The translations under genes and the position numbers were made by a program. From assembly GCA_022828595.1 (NCBI GenBank), contig JAKGHH010000002.1, positions 105,459,254 to 105,523,253 of the forward strand: 64,000 bases of DNA, in the 5' to 3' direction. Positions within the stretch are counted from its first letter, which is position 1. Each line of letters begins with the position of its first letter. Below are positions 47,736-58,962 of this stretch, piece by piece. Origin of the DNA: Nelumbo lutea. Lineage: Eukaryota > Streptophyta > Magnoliopsida > Proteales > Nelumbonaceae. The notes under the pieces were generated by a model that did not search any database, was not told the DNA's origin, and worked only from the letters and a program-made list of their open reading frames with translations.

Positions 47736-48671
47736 TCTTATGTGATTACGTGCAGTTCAGGTTAGGAGACAAATATCTAAGTGCATCATGGAAAACTCTT
47801 AAAGTCTTCCTCAAACAAAAGCTGATTAATTTAAGGTCTTCTCAACTATAGTTTTCTGACACCTTAACCCGAATGGAAGTTCCACCTTCCAATAAAGAAG
47901 TGCATGACAGGAAAACAAAGACCTTATGAGATGGAAGATTTACCGTATTTGTGGAGCACATAGAAGATGTGTCATTTTAAGCTCATGCTTCTTTCATTGG
48001 ACATTTCAATGAGTAAGCCAAGTCTAGATACTAGATATGGTAGCCTGTAAGCAAACAAATAGTAGTCTTTTCTGAAACTCCTTACAGAACTGACCTTTTT
48101 TGCACCTTATCCCCTTGACTGTAAACCTGAACTACTCCTTCTGATAGACTCCAAAAGCGGCCAATAGCAGTGCAGAAGGGTTAGCAAGGGATAATTGGCT
48201 GGCTCAAAAACGACAACATTGGGACATGGCAGTTAGACATATATTGTGGGAAGTAGAAAGTTTAGCTAGGGAATTAAGAGTATTTTTCGCATGGACTTTG
48301 AGAACAATGAATAGCATGACATGCATTAGCTAGGCAGGAAGTGAGCAGAAGGGTTGGAGTTGCAGGAATGTAAAAATTGGAACTTTGGGTTAGCCATCAG
48401 TGCTGGTCTGTATCTTTACAGGTTCTAGGCAAACTTTCCTTTGTAATCAAACCTATTCTTTATATATTTCTTAATAAATCTGAACAGTTAAACAATAAGA
48501 AAGATAACAAGGGAATTCTGGTTTTGGGGGCCTGGTGCTGTTGTATTTGTTCCCTTATTTGGAACATTGTTTTTCTATATTTCTCTGTTAAGGAAATTTT
48601 CATTTACTGTTGCTGATACAAATAAGGCACACAAATAGTTCAAACATCAGTCTGTTTCATGTAATAATCTG

Positions 48672-51600
48672 TCAAAGATAACACATGTTTATTCTTCTGC
48701 GAAGGCAAACATAAGCACATAAACGATAAGCCAGTGCCATTGCTAGTAGAACCCAGACTTCTTTCAAGCCACCATTCAAGTTTACTGTATCAAATGTGGG
48801 TGAACTCTGTAAGCTTCGGCATCCACCTTTGTTTCCACATTCATATAATTGGTCTCCAGAGTATTGCACTTTTAATAGAAGACGAAAACCATAGTACATG
48901 AAGGATATATACTTCAACCACTGCATAAATGCTGGTATGTGCTGCAAAAAAGAATAACAAATAAAATAGAAAGCATGGAAGGAATTGGCCCTTAGGCATT
49001 TAAGAATGGGGGATGATTTTTTTTAACCTTTAAGGTTTCAGTAGGCCAAGATAGAAATGAATTTTCATTGTTAGGTCCAAAGTTTTTGTAAGGCCATGGA
49101 TGAAATAAATGGAAAACAACAGTAATAATGGAATTTTTTAACTGACCTAATAAGAAGCAGAATGGTATATTTAAACAAGTATGATTGAATACCTGGACAT
49201 AGTAACCTCCAGTGAGGAGAAACAACATTAGGACCAAAGAGGCAATCATCCCAGCTCTTTTGATGCTTAAAACAGCAGCACCAAAGAGTTCCCCTGCTCC
49301 CTAATTACAGAATTAGATCAGATTAGTTGTTGACTTGACAGATGATGACCCAGTTAAATTATTTGTAGGTTCTCTACTTACTTGGCTTGTTATTACAATT
49401 AATAGTACTGAGAATAATGTCATGAAGAAGCAAGGGACCGTTCTCTTGAAGTCAGCCATGAAATATAAAATGAGCATGAAGAATGTAGGATACAAAATAT
49501 GAACCACCATGTCACACAGCGTGCTACATGCATAGTACACACTTAGTCTATACATGTCTGCTTTCCTTTCTTTTACCAAGTATAGCTTCTCAAATGGGAA
49601 GACATACACTGCTCCAAATATTGACGATGATGTCCAGAAAATGCAGATGTAAAACATCAGACCAACCTGAGATGAAGGCATAAACTTCTCAGATAAGTAC
49701 AGTTAAACTAAAATGGTAGTGGTTAGAAACAAGTCCAAATTTCAGCCAGTAGGCTTGCCCCAAAGCATCAAAACCAGATGACTAAGAAGTCCTGGAACAA
49801 CAATACCTGATCTCTTAGTTGTGCTTCAGTTCCAGTTTTGGATTTCCACCACAGAAGGCCTAATAAGACTGCAACTCCAAGGGACTGCACAAACCTTAGC
49901 TTGTCAAAGTAATCTCTGTATCTCTCTCTAAATGTTCTCCTTGATAATATCATGAACTGCTCCCACCAACTCATGGTCCAATCCTTCTTAACTTGAACAG
50001 ATAACTGAAGGTGTTGTGGTATCTTCACCATGCCATGGTTCTCTGCTTTTTCTTTAGGTTCCACCCAGACTTTGTACTTCAATTGCACATACTGATAAAT
50101 TGATATTTCATCACAAGATAAGCAACATTAATGTCCTTTAGTCACTGCTGTTGTAACTCATAAAATGGAAATGAAAAACCAAATATTATAGAAACTGAAC
50201 TTACTTTAACCACGTCTCTCTCAAATTCAGGAGTTCCTTGAAGCATCACCAAGTCTTCTGGGACACTTATGTCATTAACTTGCCCAGTTGCCAAGTCTAA
50301 CAAGAACTCTGCAGGGTTCATGGCTATCTGAGGTACAAACCTCAATGATGAGAAGTACTCCATGGATTCTCTAGCCTTCCCATAATACACAGGACATCCC
50401 TCTGATATGAGCAAAATCTTGTTGAACATGTGGAACATTCTACTTGAAGGTTGATGAATTGTAATGATAATTGTCCTTCCTGCCTATGGACCCATTGAGT
50501 GCAACCATTAGAATAGTCATCCTCCTCTCTAGCAAGCTTCAGTGCTAGGAAGTATAAAAGAGAAAATGTTACCTTAGCAATTCCTTGAAGAATATGAAGA
50601 AGCTTATTTGCAGAGGTGGAATCAAGGCCTGAAGTGGGTTCATCAAGCAACAACAATGAGGGATCCACAAGAATTTCATAACCAATGCTAGTCCTTTTCC
50701 TTTCGCCTCCAGATATTCCTTTCACAAATGCTCCTCCTATCCTTGTATGGCGACATCTATGATGAAAAAGAGAGGGCAATCACAGTTACTCATTATAACT
50801 TGTAATCATGTAAATCACATCATACACATTCAAGCCTCATTTTCATCTAATTAATCTTAGACCTTATAACATGAGTGTTCATCACAAATTTTCAATGGAG
50901 AAATTTAGATCTAATTGCACTAGAAACCTCATACAAACCTCTCAAGGCCTAGTTCCTTCACAATCATATCTACTCTTGCAAACTTCTGTTGTTGGCTCAT
51001 GTTGCTAGGAAGTCTGAGAAATGCAGCAAAAACCAAGGTTTCTTCCACTGTTAATTGAGGGAAGAGAACATCATCTTGGGTTACAAATCCGATCCTGTAA
51101 ATTCAAGTGTTCTCCAGTATTATATAAAAAAACAGTCTTCATATAAAAGATTATGGTGAATATATATATAGTACAGTGATTGGTTAAGTTAAACTGATAG
51201 AGTTGAGCTGGATCAGTTCATTTGGGACAGACCCCAAAGGTTGGAATTAAACTAATACACATGAAAAATACATTAAATCATTGACCTGAGCTGAGAGAAG
51301 ATTTCTTATTTGGCTAACCTCCTCTTAAGAGCCGGGTTATATGGAATGTCATTGTAAGTGATGCTCCCTTTAACATTTTCATGCAATCTTCCTCCTATTA
51401 TCTGGAGTAATGTTGTCTTTCCGCTACCTGAAGGTCCCATCAAAGCAAGGACTTCTCCAGGGCCTATGCTTCCTGTTACACCCTTCAAAATGTGCTTGTA
51501 GTTCTCTTGATCCAAGTTCAACTGAGACATCATAGCCTTCACTGGGTTTCTGGAGGAAGTGTGCCTGTCTTTTACCTTATATTCCACATCTTCAAACTGC

Positions 51601-52673
51601 ATAATAATAAAAAAGGAAAAGAAAATTCCTTATTAGACAAACATATCTTCATATAAACCATATTTTAAATAAGAGCAATTCTATGTAGAAACATGTTTCC
51701 TGAAACCAGTATGGCCAAAATACCATAGGGCTGTATCTTATACACTTGGGCTTTACATGTTGCAATACATGACTACTGTAGACGGAACCTGTCAATCTTG
51801 CATAGACAAAATGCAGTATTTCCATTCTCCATTTGCAACATTTACAGCCTATGGTTCTTTTGCAGTACTGGTACTGTGACAATATACTTATGTACTATAA
51901 AATTTATATTGTATTTGTACACACACACTTGAAGCTTGCTTCTGGGAACTGTGGTCTAATCTCAGTTATTCCCATGTTTATTAATCTTTTGGTAAGGGTA
52001 GTTGCATGCGTCCACACATGAACTAAATAATGCTTGAAACAGTGTTTAAACACATATTGGTTTCGTTGCATGCTAGGCACAAAATGCAGCCCTTGATGCC
52101 ATGTAAGAATGAATTAACAGGAAAAGAGAAGGTTTTATAGTATCATCTTTGATAGGGTGAAGTGAAGTTTGTGGTTAAATGGGTTGAAGTGTCATTTTTT
52201 TTCCATGGTGCACTTTGTGTTAATTGCAGACTTAAGGTTGCATTTGCATAAGCTTTAGGATTTGTGCTTTCAGAGCCCCAACAAGCTTTGTGGTTTGGGA
52301 CATAGAAGTATATTGGCTTTACATTATAATGCTTTTAAAAGTAATCCTTACCAAAATTTTGTTTTCTACAGCCCAAAGCTCAAAAGTAAAACCTTATCCA
52401 AACAGAGCCTTAATCAGCCACCCAAAAGAAAAACAAGGCAATTGGAACATAAAAATGGAATAATACCTTGAGATATATTGGAAGTGGGCGATCCTTGGTG
52501 GTGCTCAAATACTCAACTTGTATCTCTATCTCAGAGTTAATGTTTGTTGAATGTGATGGGGACATGAACTCCATGTTATGACTAAAGCCACTGCTCCCAG
52601 TTATCTGCATGATTCCCACAGTTGGGGGAGACAACGCCATGGCTTCACCTTCTTCTTCTCTCCCAATTTCCAT
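48672..52673 (-). CDS. ABCG26: ABC transporter G family member 26 type, half-size exporter, 9 exons
   Basis: Exons on the minus strand are 52673-52467, 51596-51319, 51094-50939, 50756-50573, 50483-50205, 50091-49807, 49666-49382, 49300-49193 and 48941-48672. They join in frame (2052 bases, 683 residues), all with GT-AG introns. The nucleotide-binding domain comes first: Walker A GPSGSGKT at residues 123-130, Q-loop Gln168, signature ISGGE 228-232, Walker B LLLLD with Glu253, and switch His285. Six membrane segments follow from about residue 430. This is the half-size ABCG layout and usual length. The N-terminal MQITGS...NMEFM motif and overall wording match plant ABCG26, which exports sporopollenin precursors from tapetum to pollen wall in Arabidopsis. 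ATG at 52673 was chosen as the first in frame; a second Met lies at residue 12. No defect is seen. Confidence 0.93.
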
Positions 52674-52727
52674 GGCAGAAACAAAGAAATCAAAGGTAGA
52701 GACTCAAAATCTACTCTATAGGAGTGG

Positions 52728-52736
52728 TATATTTAA
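52728..52736 (-). promoter_or_regulatory. Candidate TATA box of the ABCG26 gene
   Basis: The minus strand reads TTAAATATA about 55 bases before the ATG, followed by a short AT-rich leader. A TATA this close would give a 5' UTR of about 25 bases, which is short, so an upstream start is possible. Confidence 0.3.
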
Positions 52737-52759
52737 GTCTATAATAAGGTGATTCAACT

Positions 52760-54235
52760 ATAACTAACCAACAGCTTTCCTATATATTCCTTATCTTCTC
52801 TATTTTCAATATTTTGTTGGTTGCTCACATGTTTCCAGTGCCCAATTTTGGGACTAGAAAAGTGAAGGAATTGGAGATTGTTCTCAGTTTTCTCACCCAC
52901 CCTTGGAACCATCTCTAACACACAAAAGGGCATGCCTTTTGCTACTAGAAAGTAGAAACATGACAAGAAAATGACAATTTCTTTAAGGGGCATCTGGAAG
53001 CTGCATGATATTTAAATCATTCATTTTGTTTTCATAGTATTTGAACACCATGATTGCCAGGAAAAACTAAAAAATTATTTGAATATATAATTGCCAGGAA
53101 AAAAGATAAAATGTCATAATAATTATAACCTTAATGTGATTTATTTTGAGGTAAAACTGTGACAAATTTGTGAGAATCAATTAATTAATACACTAATAAA
53201 GGTGATATTCGATAATTATTATTCTATTTCTCAAGGTTCTGTTTGTTTGTCATGCAAATCTGAACCGGATAGAAATTTGCACCCTGTTCAGATTTGAATC
53301 CATTTGATTTGCACAGTTGCACTCGTGCCTGATGCAAAAGTTTGCACTTTTTGTCTCATCTGCATTCATTGGCAAAGCAAATGAAAATATCTCTGAAACT
53401 GATGCAAATTTTGCATCACCTTCCTCCTTATTTATTCATATAAAGTGCAGACTTTATGGATAAATTTATTATGCTGGAAAGATACAATACGAGAATAGCT
53501 AGGGCTGAGCACTTGGTTTATTCGGCAAATCTTTTGAGTTAGGTTAGAACTGGTCACCTCTATGTCCTTATCATTATTTACCATTATGTAATAGGGTTGA
53601 GAAAATGAGTAGGTTCTACTAGAATCAAATGGAATCAATCTCAAAGTGATCTTGAACCAACCCTACCCAATCTGTTTGAGGGTAGAGTCTGATTCCAAAT
53701 TCTTGGAATTGACCCCCACCCAAGCCGATTTTAGGGTTTATGGGTTTATCCTACCCAAACAGCCTGGAGAAATTACTTTGGAACTTAACTTGGCATGAAA
53801 TAAATCACAAAACACTCATGGTCAAAAACCATGGCCTCACTTGACCATTGAATCACTTAAGTGATTTAACCAGTTTTCTTAAACTTAATATTTGGATGTG
53901 TATAATAAGTAATATAAAGGGTAATATTTAAAAAAATTAAATTATAATGATAAGTTTTGAAATCATCATCATCATGATTATTATTATTATTAGGGAAAAT
54001 TCCCGATAGGTACGCAGTACTTTAGGCCGAGTGCCAATTTAGTACCCAAACTTTAAAATTGCAACAATCTAGTGCCTTCCATTAATGGACCGTCACTTAT
54101 TTATATCATATGATCTCATGTGCGAATTAATATTTTTTAAAATATCAAAATTACCCTTAAGACACTCTTCTTTCTCAAGAAAATGAAACAGAACCCATAT
54201 GCACTGATCATCATCTTCTTTCTCAAGAAAATGGA
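52760..54235. other. ABCG26 upstream and intergenic DNA, no gene
   Basis: AT-rich sequence. A TAGGGCTGAGCACTTGG start near 53502 resembles the end of a hAT-like element, but no matching right end with duplication was found. ATC/ATT microsatellite-like runs lie near 53965-53990. Confidence 0.4.
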
Positions 54236-54239
54236 GATG

Positions 54240-54535
54240 AAGACCAAATGCGCACTACTGGTTTCGGAACCTCGGCCGTGGGCTCAGGACCTGACGCTAA
54301 CTTCGGCCTTGCCCAATGCTATGGGACCTTTCCCTGCTAGACTGTGTATTGTGCTACGTTGAGGCCCGTACCATCCTTCCCCAGTGTTTCCCCAACAACA
54401 GGGACCGCATCTTCTTGGACGGTTGCTTCATGCGGGCAGAGAACTATAGCTAGGAGTTCACTGGTCCTAATGACCAGGCCGTATGTGGGAATGCCACCCG
54501 GATGGGACAGAGGTTCCAAGAGCCCGAAACAGGGG
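54240..54535 (+). pseudogene. DUF26 (Gnk2-type) domain fragment of a CRK-like gene
   Basis: The plus strand encodes, in two frames, one DUF26 module as in plant cysteine-rich receptor kinases and secreted proteins. GLAQCYG near 54310 is followed, after a one-base shift, by LLDCVLCYVEARTILPQCFP near 54336-54395. Then come RIFLDGCFMRAENYS, a TAG, and GPNDQAVCGN near 54460-54490. The characteristic C-X2-C spacing is kept. The frameshift and stop show it is dead, and no kinase part is found nearby. Downstream DNA to 54990 is open in places but unrecognised. Confidence 0.78.
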
Positions 54536-54989
54536 CAGAGCACCCAGAACAGTTTATGTGAAAGCTTTTCTTCCCCTACCAAACTAATCGAGTATCAAAT
54601 TAGAGCACTCAATGAGTCGCAGCAGATAGTGGAGTTTCAAAGACTCGGAGCTTGGTTGGACATTCACAGAATATGGGAGCATCAAAAACCGAAACAGGGG
54701 AGTGTTTTACAGCTCATCCAAAATCCAAAATCGAGTGAAAAACCATTAATGTTTTCCGGCATGAATAATGTCTGCCAGTGTTATTCCGACATGAAAACAA
54801 GCCGACGACGTGCAAAACCGTGCATAAAATGGGCAGAGATTTACCGGTCAGTCTCCCTGTTTTATGCTCATTTGGACATTTTAATTTGGGGAAACCATAT
54901 TCTAGGGATTTTTTGCCATCAATGGACCGTCTTGGGTGTGAAAAGACGCTGAATATCTCCCCTGAAACACTACTGTGTTCGCTGGTTTG

Positions 54990-57062
54990 AGTGAATACTA
55001 TAAAAATTAAATTAAATTTTTAAGTTTAAATCTTTTGAATCGATTGACTAAACCAAAAAACGACCCAAACCGATACAATGAGTGGATTGGCTTTTACAAA
55101 AGGTCTGTCGGTTTCAGCTGACCAACTCCCCAACCTGACCAGGTCAATTTGGTTAGCCAAATAACCTACAACCGAACCGAACCAACTCATGAACACTCAT
55201 AATTTCAGCTAAATTAATAGCGTCATCTCTCATGAATAACAATAGTTTAATCTCCAATAATTACTGAAAATTTATAGCAAAAATACACAATTATTGAAAA
55301 TATATTGATAATGGAAAAAATACAATAAATACTAAAAATATATGAACTTAGTCAATAAATAGTATAATTTCAAATAATAGTTTAATCTCTAATAAATATT
55401 AATCAATAAGTTACAACAAAAAATACAATAAATTAAATGAAAAAATTTCACTAATAGTAGTTTAATCTCTAATGATTATTGAAAGTTTTCTATTAAATAA
55501 CAAAACGAAATAAATTTATACATAATCATTGAAAATATATTTATGACAAAAACAATAAATAATTAATGAAATACAATAAATATTAATTATAGTATATATA
55601 ATTATATAATAAATACAGATTAAGAGTTTAAAATTATTATTAATAAATATTAAGTTTTTTTAAAGTTACTTTCTTGGATTATTACTTGATATAAGTGAAA
55701 TTAGTTATTTATAATATTATGTAAAAATATTAAATTATTATTAATTTCAATATTATGTTATAATAAATTTTCTACTTTTCCAAAATTTTTTAAATTTATT
55801 ACATAATTTCTTTATTTAAACTATTTAAAATCTAGTTATGTTAAATATTAAGTTACTTAACATACCCATCTATTTAAATACTTAAATAATATGTAAAATA
55901 TTTAAATTTTAAAATTTTAGTTATTTATGTAATTTAATTATCCATAAAATCATAATTTATACTATTATTACATAATTTCGTTATTAATTTTGTATTATAT
56001 TAAATTATTATTAATTTCAATATTATGTTATAATTATTTTTCTGCTTTAAAGAAATTTTTTAAATTTATTACATAATTTCGTTATTTTAACTATTCAAAA
56101 TATAGTTAAGATAAATATCTAGTTATGTAAATATTTAAATAATCTATAAAATATTTAATTTTTTTTGTTATTTGAATTTTATTTATTTAAATCCATTACA
56201 TATTATTAAATGTTTGAAAAAATTTAAACTGATGATCTAGAAAAACATAATTTAAATTGTTAGTACATAATTTCGTGATATATTTTGTAAAAAATATAAA
56301 ATTATTTATTAGATAATTTCGTTATTTTAACTATTTAAAATATAGTTATGATAAATATTTATTTATTTAAATAATTTAAAAAATATTTAATTGTTTTGTT
56401 ATTTAAATTTTATTTATTTAAAGCTATCACATATTATTAAATATTTGAAAAGCATTTAAATTGATAAATTGGAAAAAACATAATTTAAATTGCTAGTACA
56501 TAATTTCGTGATATATTTTGTAAAAATATAAAATTATATTTTTTGTGTTTTTAATAAATATTTTAAAGTTATTATATAATTTTGTTAGAATATTTAAATA
56601 ATTCTTAGAATTTTTAATTGAAAGTTTCTTTAGATAGATATAGATAAAAAGTAGGGGAGTGGATAAATAGGAATTAGAGATAATTTAGGAGAGAAACTCT
56701 CTACTAAATTAGAGATAATTGTGGAGATAAATAGGAGTTAGAGATAATTTAAAAGATAAATAGGAATTAGAGATAACTATCGAGAAAGTGGGGGAGGTAG
56801 TTTAGGATAAATTTTAGGAGGAGATTATTTAGGTGATTGGGAATGTGCATCTCATTGGTTGTTTCAAAAATGACATGGAATAAAAAAACAAAAAATTCAA
56901 AAACAGGAGAAAATTTCTTGACCGCTTTGTTTTATATATATATATAATGATGAGATTTTTTCATGCCTTCAATTCTCACAACAAAATGCTCTTAAAAAAA
57001 CAAAAACGTGTGCTCATGTTTCACGTGTGAAAAGGGCATTCACATCATTTTATGTTTAAACC
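54990..57062. other. AT-rich repeat tract
   Basis: The left end (55020-55200) holds AACCGACC/GGTTCGG-rich sequence ending CCAACTCATGAACACTCA, like the ends of the MITE at 655. The same opening block (TTTAAATCTTTTGAA...CGACCCAAAC) recurs near 59445-59500. From 55200 to 56650 the DNA is almost only A and T with internal repeats. No gene is seen. Confidence 0.5.
55801..56545. repeat. AT-rich tandem repeat, units of about 240-270 bp
   Basis: ATAATTTCKTTATTT marks unit starts at 55803, 56073 and 56313. The last two units also share AATTTTATTTATTTAAA, ACATATTATTAAATRTTTGA and AGTACATAATTTCGTGATAT in the same order. The first unit is more diverged. Confidence 0.75.
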
Positions 57063-57310
57063 ATGGTTTTCAAAATCAGACCGGACCAAATGGTCGGATA
57101 AAAAAAATCGGGAACTAGTCAGGTGACCGGTTTTGTTTTACCCAGAACCGTTATTTCTCCAAAAACCATTGATTTGGTCAGCAAACCGTTGACCCAAGCT
57201 GTTGAACCGTTTGAACCATTCAATGGTTTGGCCATTTTTTTTGTTAGAATGGGTTGTTTGTTCGATTCAAACAGTTGTACCAGATGGCACAAAGTTTTCA
57301 TACCTTGTTC
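57063..57310. mobile_element. Mutator-like MITE fragment
   Basis: The start CATGGTTTTCAAAATCAGAC is the family end seen at 61478 and 61742, and the interior shares GGTCAGCAAACCGTTGACCC-type sequence with 35855. The right end is missing or replaced by GC-rich DNA. Confidence 0.55.
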
Positions 57311-57905
57311 TTGGGGGGTAGAGAGCCTTTTATAACCACTTCGCGCACTCACTCCTAAGCTTCTGTTAGGTCGGGTATGATTACCTCTGTGCTTCTGCCA
57401 GTTTGTGTGTCATCACCTCTGTTGGGGCAGAACCGCCACTGTTCTCTTTGTTGGAGCCGTCTCTGTAACTGGAGATGGCGGTGGCAGGTGGCGGTGGCAG
57501 GTGGCCGTTGAAGTGTGGCTGTCAAGCGTCAAATCCCAAGTCAAGTGTGCCGCCCCTAGATACGGACTCCTTCAGTGTCAGGTACGGTGTGGTTGTTCAG
57601 TTTGGCGTCCTGGAGTCGAAGTGCTAGAGTGGTGTGCGAGGTAAAGTCTTGAGTTTGGATAGAGGTGTGGCCCAAACTGCCATGGGGCAGGCCAGTTTGG
57701 GTTGTTGCCCTTTGTGTTCGTAAGGCTCGAGGTCCAAGGGAGAGCTTGGGCCCCTTACGGAGAGTTTGGGCTCCTTGTAGGGAATTCAGACCGTTGGTTC
57801 CTCCTTTCGGAGCTTGCGCCTTGGGCATGCTGTTGTGTCGAGCTGTCGCCTTTGCCACGTGTTGAGTGGTTACGAGGTCGGGCCAAATATTCCTTCATCA
57901 CTTAG
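57311..57905. repeat. GC-rich unknown repeat, copy 1
   Basis: The part 57782-57899 matches the reverse complement of about 63450-63570 (shared GCTTGCGCCTT, GCCACGTG and CCTTCATC). It also contains a GGTGGCAGGTGGCGGTGGC run near 57480. Open frames on both strands come from its GC content. I do not recognise any protein. It may be part of an LTR element. Confidence 0.5.
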
Positions 57906-58527
57906 GTTTAAACACACATAGCACGATGTCACTCCTATGTTGTAATTGATTTCATTATCTATGACTGGTTGAAAAAAGTTCGACACACGTTTCACAGCTC
58001 TTCAAGACTTGGATAACTAGATTGCCAAATACAAAGAAACTAGTGGGGGCCCGTGCGATGCACAGGATTTATTAAGAGAAAGCTAAATAATAAAAAGGGT
58101 TATATAATAAAATACCCCTTATAGTTTCATGGATTTACTAAAATCTACCCTATAGTTAGCATTTTACTAAAACACCACTTATAATTTGCAATGGATTTAA
58201 TCAATCTTTCATTAGATGATTGTGGAAAATGACATTGTTGACCCTAATGTTCGTTTAAATAAATTTAATCAAAAGAAAATAAAAACAAAATACCTTTTTT
58301 GCCCTTAATAAGACACAAGCAACCACTCTATTGGCTATATTTGGTCAATTTTGTTTTTTATACACAAAAAGTGTTAAGGGTATTTTTAGAATAAAAAATC
58401 ATGGGCCTAATGGCAAAACAAGCACTCCTTAATGAAATGTTGATTAAGTAAACAAGTTGTAAAATATATGGAATGTTTTAGTAAAATAAAAACTATAAGG
58501 TAGATTTAAGTAAATATGTAAAACCAT
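57906..58527. other. Intergenic, no gene seen
   Basis: AT-rich sequence without recognisable coding or repeat structure. Confidence 0.4.
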
Positions 58528-58535
58528 AAGGTGTG

Positions 58536-58954
58536 TAGGAATGGCAACGAGGCGGGGATCATATTCCCTATCTTCGACCCCGATTCTGAAACTAACCCAT
58601 CCTCGATCCTCGATGGGGATGGGTTCCCCGTGGGGACCTGAATCCCCCAAAATGTTTCATACAATAGTATTTTATAAAATAATAAAAAATTTAAATTATA
58701 AATAATGTTTTAAATATGTTTTGATATATAATATAAAAAATATAATAGTATATTTAATATAAATAAAATTATATATATATATATATATAATCGGGGTCGG
58801 GGTAGGGCGAGGACCTCAATCCCCATCCCCGATCCCAACCTGACCTCGACCAGGGGTTCCTATTAATCCTCGTCCCCGCCCTGCCTAAAGAATCCCCACC
58901 CCTAGCCCCATAGGGTCAGGTCCCCGTCGAGGATGGGGAAAATTGCCATCCCTA
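58536..58954. mobile_element. hAT-like MITE, GGGGAT-rich
   Basis: The ends TAGGAATGGCAACGAGG and GGGGAAAATTGCCATCCCTA are inverted repeats. The flanking 8 bases AAGGTGTG (58528-58535) and AATGTGTG (58955-58962) differ at one position. Subterminal CCCCGAT/GGGGAT runs and a (TA)n tract near 58768-58788 fill the element. Confidence 0.78.
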
Positions 58955-58962
58955 AATGTGTG

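Noticed and set aside
53502..53760. hAT-like MITE starting TAGGGCTGAGCAC
   Set aside because: No right end with a matching 8-base duplication could be located.
54344..54952. 202-residue plus-strand open frame
   Set aside because: Its first part is the wrong frame of the DUF26 pseudogene, and the second part has no recognisable domain.
57405..57905. GC-rich open frames on both strands
   Set aside because: High GC makes stops rare; the DNA is a repeat shared with 63450-63570 and no frame is preferred.
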